Origin: DAOVFN01 sp964607835
GTDB lineage: Archaea > Aenigmatarchaeota > Aenigmatarchaeia > QMZP01
Direction: 5' to 3'
Assembly: GCA_964607835.1 (NCBI GenBank)
Contig: CAZSLL010000010.1
Location: forward strand, 1-46,874
Length of the DNA: 46,874 nucleotides
Shown here: piece by piece, positions 30,482 to 37,434 of the stretch
Layout of the letters: each line of letters starts with the position of its first letter
How positions within the stretch are numbered: the first letter of the stretch is position 1
Position numbers and translations under genes: made by a program
Notes under the pieces: model-generated
What the model was told of the DNA's origin: nothing
Seen by the model: only the letters and a program-made list of their open reading frames with translations
Databases searched by the model: none

Positions 30482-30499
30482 GCGCAGAGGGCAAATAAG
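30482..30499 (+). repeat. Right copy of 18-bp pyrG-tail direct repeat
   Basis: This copy is identical to the end of pyrG at 29359-29376, but with no gene body upstream. It runs directly into the TATA box of the next gene, as expected if pyrG originally abutted that promoter. Confidence 0.85.
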
Positions 30500-30508
30500 T
30501 TTTATAAA
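30500..30508 (+). promoter_or_regulatory. TATA box of the 70-residue gene
   Basis: TTTTATAAA directly behind the right cassette repeat would start transcription near 30530. The leader then carries AAGGTGG, 5 nt before the ATG. Confidence 0.55.
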
Positions 30509-30550
30509 CCCTATTTAGTGACTATTTCATAGTTACAATAAGGTGGTTTT

Positions 30551-30763
30551 ATGGCATTTGAGCTCATCCCCCCAAGGAGAGGCGGGATTCCCGCTAACAG
30601 GTACGCCATGACAGACCAGGGGCTAAGCCCTGTGGATGTAAGGGAAACAGGGGTTTACATAAAAGGGACGCTCATAACCCCTGACCAGGAGGCTGCTTCC
30701 ATTAAGAGGGGTTATCTTGAGGAAAAGAGCGAAAAGGGCAGACTAGTGGACATGACTGTCTAG
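30551..30763 (+). CDS. Hypothetical 70-residue protein
   Basis: It begins MAFELIPPRRGGIPANRYAM and contains the repeated-looking strands VRETGVYIKGTLITPDQEA. It is small, soluble and of mixed composition, with a good promoter and AAGGTGG ribosome binding site. I recognise no family. It is followed 33 nt downstream by another small unknown gene on the same strand; the two may form an operon. Confidence 0.6.
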   Translation: MAFELIPPRRGGIPANRYAMTDQGLSPVDVRETGVYIKGTLITPDQEAASIKRGYLEEKSEKGRLVDMTV

Positions 30764-30796
30764 CACTTCCCGGTTCGATGTTTAAGGAGTGGTATA

Positions 30797-31024
30797 ATGA
30801 AATTCGGCGGTTGTGTGATGGAGGCCATCAGGCTTTCCATGGAAACACCTGGAAAAGTATATTTTGTTACGTCACTTGACGGGCATGAAATCAACCATGC
30901 ATATCTCGTGCCAGAAGGCTCATGTGATGATGCAATTGCACTGAACCAGGCAGACAACGGATACCCGCAGTATCCTGCACTGAGCGCAGGCACTGTCAGG
31001 AGGAACGGGACACTTTACTTCTAG
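30797..31024 (+). CDS. Hypothetical 75-residue protein
   Basis: It begins MKFGGCVMEAIRLSM and contains KVYFVTSLDGHEINHAYLVPEG, reading as alternating strands, and ends RRNGTLYF. GGAG lies 8 nt before the ATG. No family recognised. The stop overlaps the convergent nuclease gene by 4 nt. Confidence 0.6.
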   Translation: MKFGGCVMEAIRLSMETPGKVYFVTSLDGHEINHAYLVPEGSCDDAIALNQADNGYPQYPALSAGTVRRNGTLYF

Positions 31025-31725
31025 CATTTCCCGTCATACTCGCTGTTGATTAGCTCCCAGATTTTTTTGGCTTTCTTCTCGCCAATCTTGTCCACCTTCA
31101 TGAGGCCCTCGGGCTTTGCGTTGAACACCCTCTTGACCGAGCCGTATTTCTCGAGCAGCCTTCTGGAGAGCTTGCTGTTGACAAAGGGAAGGCCTGAAAC
31201 AATATACTCCTGCTGCCTGGGCAGCTCCATGGGAAGCTTCTCCCCCCGTATGGACACCCCGTTCTTTGCCTTGGCCTGCTCCCTGTAGGCAATCCAGTGC
31301 ACCTGGGCAGCCGTGTCCCTCTGGTTCCTGGTCCATATTATGGGCACCCTGTGGTCCACGGTTATGCTGGCCAGGGCCCCGCGCATGGCGTTGGGATGGA
31401 GGCCATTTCCTGCCCAAAACATTTCAGGGTTTCCCTCGATGATGAGCACGGGCTTCTCGAAGCTCGAGGAGAGCTCCCCCATCTGCCTGAAGAGCCTCTG
31501 GTTCATGATGGAGCCCACGAAATCAGAGATGGTCTTCCTCTCTATGCCCACTCTGTCAGAGCATATGTAGTCAGCCACCTTGAGCTGCTTGCAGCACACC
31601 ACGGCCCCCAGGTCCTCTATGTAGCTGTTAACCTGGGAGGGCGCCTCCCTGCAGTCAGCGTAAACAATGACCCTGTCGCTGGGAAGTGCCTTCTGGGCAC
31701 TGGCTTTCTTCTCCTTCGCTTTCAT
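31021..31725 (-). CDS. ERCC4 (XPF/Mus81/Hef)-type structure-specific nuclease
   Basis: The 234-residue protein has the XPF-family nuclease signature: VIVYADCREA (D24, R26, E27), then VADYICSDRVGIERKTISDF with ERK at 62-64. A C-terminal tandem helix-hairpin-helix region (about 170-230) contains LPFVNSKLSRRLLEKYG and VDKIGEKKAKKIWELI. This corresponds to the nuclease half of Hef, which cuts branched DNA at forks. The helicase half is separate at 25.4-26.9 kb. It lies 14 nt behind the tRNA-binding-domain gene on the same strand. Confidence 0.9.
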   Translation of the reverse strand: MKAKEKKASAQKALPSDRVIVYADCREAPSQVNSYIEDLGAVVCCKQLKVADYICSDRVGIERKTISDFVGSIMNQRLFRQMGELSSSFEKPVLIIEGNPEMFWAGNGLHPNAMRGALASITVDHRVPIIWTRNQRDTAAQVHWIAYREQAKAKNGVSIRGEKLPMELPRQQEYIVSGLPFVNSKLSRRLLEKYGSVKRVFNAKPEGLMKVDKIGEKKAKKIWELINSEYDGKC

Positions 31726-31739
31726 CAGAACACCTGGAA

Positions 31740-32060
31740 TCAGGCCACATCAGAGCCTGGTTTTATGGCCCTGTCAACAGTGAGCAGGCCTACATTGTCT
31801 CCGTCAACAGCTGCCAGGAGCATGCCCTCTGAACTGATGCCCCTGATAGTGACGGGGTCAAGATTTGAGACCACCACTATCTTCTTTCCCTTGAGCTCAT
31901 CCTCTTTGTAGATGCCCCTGAGCCCTGCCACAAGCTGTATCTGCTTTCCGCCCAGGTCCACCTGCACGGCGTAGAGCTTGTCTGCGTTGGGGACGTGCCC
32001 GACAGAGAGTATCTCCCCAATCTTGAGGTCGAGCTTCTTGAAGTCGTCAAAGCTAACCAC
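31740..32060 (-). CDS. Free-standing tRNA-binding (EMAP/MetRS C-terminal-like) domain
   Basis: The 106-residue OB-fold protein begins MVSFDDFKKLDLKIGEI and has the family segments HVPNADKLYAVQVDLGG, QLVAGLRGIY, KKIVVVSNLDPVTIRGI and SEGMLLAA. Such domains are found at the C-terminus of methionyl-tRNA synthetase or as separate trans-acting proteins that dimerise and help tRNA binding. The GTG at 32060 is chosen because GGAGGG lies about 8 nt upstream and a TATA box ATTTATAAGA (32111-32102) precedes it; the longer ORF from 32150 has no support. It shares its promoter region with a divergent exported protein. Confidence 0.85.
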   Translation of the reverse strand: MVSFDDFKKLDLKIGEILSVGHVPNADKLYAVQVDLGGKQIQLVAGLRGIYKEDELKGKKIVVVSNLDPVTIRGISSEGMLLAAVDGDNVGLLTVDRAIKPGSDVA

Positions 32061-32101
32061 TTTACCACCCTCCTTGAGTTTTAGATAATGTGCACGCCCG
32101 G

Positions 32102-32139
32102 TCTTATAAATGGAACCTTTTGAATCGGTTTTATATACC
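32102..32139. promoter_or_regulatory. Divergent TATA boxes
   Basis: ATTTATAAGA (minus, 32111-32102) serves the tRNA-binding-domain gene. TTTTATATACC (plus, 32129-32139) is centred 27 nt before the ATG 32161 of the exported protein (leaderless). Confidence 0.6.
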
Positions 32140-32160
32140 GGGCACAGCAATAATTATATT

Positions 32161-33765
32161 ATGGATGCACCCAGAGCAGGCGGCCTCATCATGGCGGTTA
32201 TGGCTGCCTTCATTCTCATCCCATTGGCTTCTGCGCAGCTTCCCGCGCCAGAGGTCAGGTTCATTCCTGACCAGCTCTCAGCGGGCTCGAGCTTTGCCAT
32301 GGTGGCTGACCCCGGCGAGGTGGCCGGCCCTGTAAGGGTGAACTGGGTGACAGGCGAGGGCTACGGGCTCTTCCCTTATGTTGACGGGAAGTACATGTGC
32401 TACTTCTCAGAGACCGACCCCAACGCGTTCTGCGGGCCTTCCCCGTTCAGGCTCCCCTCGACAGAGGGATATCCCTACCTGGTTGACATCAACACCATTG
32501 ACATAGAGGGCAAGCAGGGGAACACCAGCCTGAACGTGGAGGTGGGCGGGCTCAAGCTCGACCCAAGGGTCACGGTAAACAGCCAGAACAGGGCCACCAT
32601 GGTGGTTTACGTGATTGGCGGGATAGCAGACTCCGTGACATACAGGGTGTATGACAGCAGCTTCTCTCCGGTGACCTCCTACAGGCCTCTCTCCCTGATT
32701 CCGCAGAACCTGGCGTTCAACGGAAGTGTGAGCCTGGGCATAGGCAAGTTCTACATAGCATTCAAGGCCAACTCCTCTGAGGATTTCGGCGGGGGCATTT
32801 ACATGGTGGACACCACAGGAGGGAGCACAGGAGGCGTGAGCTACGGGGTGCTCCAGGCAGAGTCCCTGAACATAGAGATGTTCGCGGATGAGGGCACTGT
32901 GCCTGACATCAGGGTCAACAAGATGATAACCAACACCCTCAACCAGACCTTCTCAGGTGTGACCATATCCGTTCCCAGCACATCGCCGGTGGACATAAGG
33001 GACTACCTCAGGTTCACACCGAGCAACTCCACCATACTTCCCAACAGCATGATTTACTACAACGTGAGCTTCAGGAGGGCCATTGACACGGGCATGGACA
33101 TAAACACCAACGCGGAAATCTATTCCGGAGGCTCCATACTTGGCAGCATACCAATAAGGCTCAAGCTCAGCGTCAGGGGCTCGGCCTCCTCTGACTGCAC
33201 CAGCTCATCTGACGGCGAGAAGTGCCTGGGAGGGCTGTGCTGCGACGGGGTGTGCAGACAGGGGGCAGACTGCTGCTCGAGCCTTGACTGCACGACAGGA
33301 ACATGCCTGGGATACGAGTGTGTGGTGAGCGACACAGAGTGCATAGAAGGGACTTGCAGGGCCAGCTGCTACACAGGAGAGGAGGCCACAACAGAACAAT
33401 GCACGAACAATGGAATCACAGGGGTTTGCTGCGTGGAGGTAAATGAATGTGAGGGACTCGCTGACGGAACGCCCTGCTCATCAGGGGTTTGCTGCAACGG
33501 GTTTTGCGAGGAGTGCTGCGATGACGCTGACTGCCTCTCGGGGTACGAGTGTATTGCGGGCTCCTGCTTCGAGACCAGCGCCCCCTCGGGAGGGATTGAC
33601 ATCATAACCATCATCCTCATCATAGCGATAATAGGCGGGGCGGCATTCGGGGTGTGGTACTACCTCACCAAGATTAAGAAGAAGTCCTCTGAGAAGGAAG
33701 AGGAGGATTTCGAGAAGGACAAGAAGGATGAGGAAGAGCTCTTCGACGAGGAGGAGTTCTACTAA
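32161..33765 (+). CDS. Exported Cys-rich protein with C-terminal membrane anchor
   Basis: The 534-residue protein has a signal peptide (hydrophobic 9-25, likely cut after ASA at 25). A large, probably beta-rich extracellular part covers about 26-345. A Cys-rich region (about 350-470) has pairs such as CCDGVC, CCSSLDC, CCNGFC and CCDDADC, resembling disulphide-knotted repeats. One TM helix (IDIITIILIIAIIGGAAFGV) is followed by a highly charged cytoplasmic tail ending FDEEEFY. It is leaderless from ATG 32161; an upstream ATG at 32110 lies before the TATA box. It is convergent with the next exported protein gene. Function unknown; likely surface adhesion or S-layer-associated. Confidence 0.8.
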   Translation: MDAPRAGGLIMAVMAAFILIPLASAQLPAPEVRFIPDQLSAGSSFAMVADPGEVAGPVRVNWVTGEGYGLFPYVDGKYMCYFSETDPNAFCGPSPFRLPSTEGYPYLVDINTIDIEGKQGNTSLNVEVGGLKLDPRVTVNSQNRATMVVYVIGGIADSVTYRVYDSSFSPVTSYRPLSLIPQNLAFNGSVSLGIGKFYIAFKANSSEDFGGGIYMVDTTGGSTGGVSYGVLQAESLNIEMFADEGTVPDIRVNKMITNTLNQTFSGVTISVPSTSPVDIRDYLRFTPSNSTILPNSMIYYNVSFRRAIDTGMDINTNAEIYSGGSILGSIPIRLKLSVRGSASSDCTSSSDGEKCLGGLCCDGVCRQGADCCSSLDCTTGTCLGYECVVSDTECIEGTCRASCYTGEEATTEQCTNNGITGVCCVEVNECEGLADGTPCSSGVCCNGFCEECCDDADCLSGYECIAGSCFETSAPSGGIDIITIILIIAIIGGAAFGVWYYLTKIKKKSSEKEEEDFEKDKKDEEELFDEEEFY

Positions 33766-33856
33766 GCCCTTACAGACGCTGACGCATGTCAAAAAGGCTT
33801 AAGGAAAACTCATGTTTCTATTGTTGGTCACTTCTTATGATGACATCCGAGAAAAA

Positions 33857-35332
33857 TCAGTAATACTCTGTTCCTGACTCATCTTCCTCCCCGCCAGAGG
33901 ACCTGCCCTTAAGAACAAGGAGGAGAACCACGACAACTGCCGCAATAAGGATGATGGGCAGAGCGAACCACATCCAGCCCCCTGAATCGCTTTCTTCCTG
34001 GCCCTGCTGGTCATCATAGTAGTCCCGGTAGCCGTCATACCAGTCATCCCCGCTCTGGTTTCCCTGGCTCTCCCCTGCGTTTGCAAGGGTGTCCCTGAGG
34101 CTCCCGTAATCCTGAAGGTCAGAGCCGTGCTCTGCTTCTTCATGACTGGACAGGAAGGAATCCAGCTCCTGCATGGCCTGGTCGTCCTCCACCCCCTCGG
34201 CCTGCCTAAGTGCGTCCGTGAGCATCTCGTCTATGGTGATAAAGGAGGTGGCCGAGTATTTCAGGCCTCCTGATTCCGCAACCGCGGTGAGCTCGTACAG
34301 CCTCGAGGACTCACCGGGGGTCACTGTGAACACCCTCGTGTGCGTGTCGTAGGGGCCTATCTCAACGGTCTCGCCAGAGAACCCTGACCTTGCATCATCC
34401 GGGTCAAAGGAGAGGGAGGTCGTGAGCTCTGCAGCAGAGTCCTGGTCATTGCTCACGGTCATGGTTATGATGACGGGCTCGGGCTCCTTCACGTCAATGC
34501 TCTCGGGCCTGAGCCTCACAGTGAATCCCGTGTCGGGCTGGGAATCCTCCCCCACCACAAGGGTTCCTCGCACATCCTTGGAGCAGTGGGTTCCCTCGCA
34601 GCCCTCAACAGATACCCTGGCAGTGATGGGATACTCACCCTCATGAAGGGGGGCCTGAACGGAAAAGCCCGCGTGCGTGAGGGGCGAGGAGGGGCCTGTC
34701 TTTAGCGTGGCTCGCGAGGGCTCTGCAGCCAGCTGGCCCACTATGCTTGCGGACAGCTCGAGGACTGCATTGGCCTGGGCCGAGAGGTTGAAATCCGCGG
34801 TTTCCCCCGGAAGCACAGACACCCTGTCGTTCACGAACCAGGCCGAGAACACGTCAAGGTTGCTGTTCAGTTGCTCCTCAGGGTTAACTCCCTCCACTGG
34901 TTCTGCTATGTCAGCGTCAGCGAACTCGGACACGCATATGCCCCCGCTCCAATGCTTCATTGTTCCTGAGAACTGCTCTTCCAGGGTTATGGTGTAGGGC
35001 TCTGAGCAGTTGCCCATGGTTTTGTGGGCCCCTGCGGTGTCAAAACATACTGGTATCAGGACGGTGTTGTTCTCATGCACCTCCCTCACTATCTGCTCAG
35101 AGAGATCTGCCCAGCTCTGGGAGGGCCCTGGCTCGCAGCTCACAGAGAACATGTAGTGCCCGCTTGCGGGCAGACCCGCGTCCTGGGGGAGCCTGAGCAC
35201 CACGCACTTGACAGTGTCAGGCGGCAGGGAGAGCCACAGCCCGTCCCTTGGGGCAATCTGGCTAGCGGCCTGGGCAGTGAATGGTATGGCCAACAGAAGA
35301 GCCAGGAGAGATGCAGCAAAGATGAGCCTCAT
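33857..35332 (-). CDS. Exported single-TM protein with Ig-like repeats
   Basis: The 491-residue protein has signal peptide MRLIFAASLLALLLAIPF...AQA (cut near residue 22), then at least two Ig/CARDB-like beta domains. These are recognised by phrases such as VLPGETADFNLSAQANAVLEL and ESIDVKEPEPVIITMTVSND. An acidic helical spacer (about 385-445) follows, then one TM helix (MWFALPIILIAAVVVVLLLVL) and a tail ending DESGTEYY. A TATA-like CAAATAAAG (minus, about 35364-35356) is 27 nt before the ATG. Unlike its neighbours, the ectodomain has few Cys. It follows the 244-residue protein on the same strand and may end the surface operon or stand alone. Confidence 0.75.
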   Translation of the reverse strand: MRLIFAASLLALLLAIPFTAQAASQIAPRDGLWLSLPPDTVKCVVLRLPQDAGLPASGHYMFSVSCEPGPSQSWADLSEQIVREVHENNTVLIPVCFDTAGAHKTMGNCSEPYTITLEEQFSGTMKHWSGGICVSEFADADIAEPVEGVNPEEQLNSNLDVFSAWFVNDRVSVLPGETADFNLSAQANAVLELSASIVGQLAAEPSRATLKTGPSSPLTHAGFSVQAPLHEGEYPITARVSVEGCEGTHCSKDVRGTLVVGEDSQPDTGFTVRLRPESIDVKEPEPVIITMTVSNDQDSAAELTTSLSFDPDDARSGFSGETVEIGPYDTHTRVFTVTPGESSRLYELTAVAESGGLKYSATSFITIDEMLTDALRQAEGVEDDQAMQELDSFLSSHEEAEHGSDLQDYGSLRDTLANAGESQGNQSGDDWYDGYRDYYDDQQGQEESDSGGWMWFALPIILIAAVVVVLLLVLKGRSSGGEEDESGTEYY

Positions 35333-35357
35333 ACTATATGTTTGTGCGTTCCGGGCT

Positions 35358-36092
35358 TTATTTGTATGAGTAGGCCTGGGGATGGGAGGGCCTCCGCTTT
35401 AGGAGCATGGCGAACAGGGCGGCCACTGCAATCAGAACAGCCACAAGCATGATGTTGAGCCAGTTCACGCCTGTTCCCCCGGGGGCCTCATCAGAGCAGT
35501 CCGGGTCCTCTGTGGGGGAGCAGTCAGGGTCGCAAAGGAGGTCGTCCTGCCCGTCGCAGTAGCCGTCATCCCCCCCTGAAAAGCAGTCCTGGGGACAGTT
35601 ATTGAAGCTCTCTCCTGGATCACAAACACCGTCGTAATCGCAGTCCAGGACAGGCCCTGATATGAAGGCTGTCACTGGATTGGAACTGTGCTGGCTGCCG
35701 TTCTCCTGCTCGAATATGGCCGTCTTTATTATGAAATCCTTGTTAAACAATGAATCAGGTATGAAGCCGAAGTCCAGGGTATAACTGATTTCCCTGCTCT
35801 CCGAGGGCCCGATGGTCATGTTCCACATTACAAGGTTTAACTGCTCTGCATCGAAATCCCCCCCAGGCATTGCGAATGCGGGACAGGTGTCCCAGAGTTC
35901 CCCTGATACCGGGCTTTCTTCCTGATTTTCAATCATCAGTGTAACCGTAACCGAATCGCCCTGCTGAATGTCTGTCGAGGAGAGTTCCTTCTCAAGGGTA
36001 ACCTGTCCGCTTGCAGGGGCCGATATTATTGTGAAAGCTAGCGAGAACATCACAAAAGCTACCAATTTCTCTGACAGGTTATTCCTATACAT
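35358..36092 (-). CDS. Exported Cys-rich protein with C-terminal TM
   Basis: The 244-residue protein has signal peptide KLVAFVMFSLAFTIISAPASG, an Ig/CARDB-like domain (SSTDIQQGDSVTVTLMIENQ), and a Cys-rich module CDYDGVCDPGESFNNCPQDC followed by an Asp-rich calcium-binding-like stretch. A C-terminal TM (WLNIMLVAVLIAVAALFAML) and short basic tail close it. The ATG at 36092 overlaps the transglutaminase stop by 8 nt with AAGGAG upstream, so the two are co-translated; a longer ORF to 36323 is read-through. Its GVCDPGE-type module matches those in the 1396-residue protein of the same operon, suggesting joint function. Confidence 0.78.
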   Translation of the reverse strand: MYRNNLSEKLVAFVMFSLAFTIISAPASGQVTLEKELSSTDIQQGDSVTVTLMIENQEESPVSGELWDTCPAFAMPGGDFDAEQLNLVMWNMTIGPSESREISYTLDFGFIPDSLFNKDFIIKTAIFEQENGSQHSSNPVTAFISGPVLDCDYDGVCDPGESFNNCPQDCFSGGDDGYCDGQDDLLCDPDCSPTEDPDCSDEAPGGTGVNWLNIMLVAVLIAVAALFAMLLKRRPSHPQAYSYK

Positions 36093-37422
36093 AGCAATAC
36101 TCCTTGTCCCCGAGGAAACCGCCCAATCTGGAGGAGTCCCGCCATGCCCATCTGCTTTGCGGGGTATTGTCGTTATACAGGACAAGAGTGCAGTGGGGCT
36201 CGCAGGAACCTCCCCCGCATCTGCCATCAAAATCGTCTGCCTTGTACCAGTTGCGGCAGCAGGTCGTATCCATGACCCACCACTCCCCGGAGTCAGACCT
36301 GTAAAGCACCACAGTGTGTCCATTGAAGCTGTTTGATTCGAAGGGGCTGCCCGGAGCCCTGAGCTCTTCTGTGCCGTATGAGGCTATATAGGCCCTTTCA
36401 GAAGGGACGCCGAGTGTCCTTATGAGCGAGAAGAGCAGGGCTGACCAGTGATTGCATACAGCCCCGTACTGGTCCGGGTTCTCCAGAAGTTCGTCTGCAG
36501 TGATGCCTTCGCATGTACCAGAGGAGCCCCTTGTCGACCTACTGGCCATTCCTTTTACATTGTCGAATATTTTACTGACAGCGTTGTCATAACGGGTATC
36601 AATAAAACTGAGGACCTGTTCCCTCATTTTAGGATTGGTCAGAATCCATTCCCTTATCTTCTCCTGCATGGGAGGGTCTGGGTCGCATATGCTAATTGCG
36701 CCAATAGTATTGATAACCGAATATTCCTTAAGCACGAACCCCCCGTTCTCGGGGCTGGCCCTTGCCCCGCAGAAGACATTGGTGTAAGAGCCTCCCCGAT
36801 GGCAGTAGTAGTCTAGAAATGACCCGCCGGAATCGCCTGAATCACCATACTGAGGGCCATCGCCGTCATTGCCGTCACCCTCGTCATCCCCCAGGTTATC
36901 GCTCACAACCCCTTCGAGGCCATGCACCAGGGAGATGAACCAGCGGTCATAGTCAACGTACATGTCCAGGACGCTGTCAAAATAGTCATCATAATTCTCC
37001 ACTGCGCTGTCCACCACTCTCTCGATTGAGATCACGGGTAGCTCTGTTTCCCTGTAGTGAACCACGATGAGTTTGTGGTCGCTTCCCTGGTTGTCCCAGG
37101 TGCCCTCTGTGCCCGTGTTGAGTACAAACAGGACCAGGAGATTGTGCCCGGTCTTGTACTTTATGTTCAGCTCCAGCTCATTGAATCTCTCTTTGGCGAA
37201 CTCCACCGGGTCCCCGCTTACGGCGGCGTCCTCCCAGGTCTCGAGCATAATGGCCACCCCCTTCCTTTCCAGGTAGGTGTTCAGGACGGTCTCGAGCCCG
37301 CCTGCGCTGTCCTCCCTCTCCAGGATGTAGGCGTTGTCGTGAACAAGGTCCTCCTGGGCAAGTGAAGAAGGGGTAAGGGAAAGTGCCAGTATTAAGCCGA
37401 GGAGGGGAAGCATTGCTTTCAT
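36085..37422 (-). CDS. Exported TPM-like plus transglutaminase-like fusion
   Basis: The 445-residue protein has a signal peptide (MKAMLPLLGLILALSL...LAQ). A TPM/Psb32-like domain spans about 25-170 (VHDNAYILE, LNTYLERKGVAIMLETWED, LLVLFVLNT), then an Asp/Gly-rich linker (about 175-200). A Cys-rich segment precedes a transglutaminase-like domain with apparent triad Cys323 (AVCNHWSALL), His369 (NGHTVVLY) and Asp385 (WVMDTTC). Such domains act as cross-linking enzymes, proteases or ligand binders. The ATG at 37422 has GTGAT 4 nt upstream. It sits directly behind the giant Cys-rich gene (12 nt) and overlaps the next gene, so it belongs to the surface operon. Confidence 0.75.
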   Translation of the reverse strand: MKAMLPLLGLILALSLTPSSLAQEDLVHDNAYILEREDSAGGLETVLNTYLERKGVAIMLETWEDAAVSGDPVEFAKERFNELELNIKYKTGHNLLVLFVLNTGTEGTWDNQGSDHKLIVVHYRETELPVISIERVVDSAVENYDDYFDSVLDMYVDYDRWFISLVHGLEGVVSDNLGDDEGDGNDGDGPQYGDSGDSGGSFLDYYCHRGGSYTNVFCGARASPENGGFVLKEYSVINTIGAISICDPDPPMQEKIREWILTNPKMREQVLSFIDTRYDNAVSKIFDNVKGMASRSTRGSSGTCEGITADELLENPDQYGAVCNHWSALLFSLIRTLGVPSERAYIASYGTEELRAPGSPFESNSFNGHTVVLYRSDSGEWWVMDTTCCRNWYKADDFDGRCGGGSCEPHCTLVLYNDNTPQSRWAWRDSSRLGGFLGDKEYCYV

Positions 37423-37434
37423 GAGAATCACAGA

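Larger units (their letters stand above)
29377..30499. mobile_element. AT-rich wHTH-MNT/HEPN cassette inserted behind pyrG
   Basis: This 1123-bp segment of strongly AT-rich sequence contains two minus-strand genes with their own promoter and ends with a duplicate of the pyrG 3' end. It has the same architecture as the DUF1284 cassette behind apgM. No recombinase gene is present. The cargo is a candidate toxin-antitoxin pair. Confidence 0.6.
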
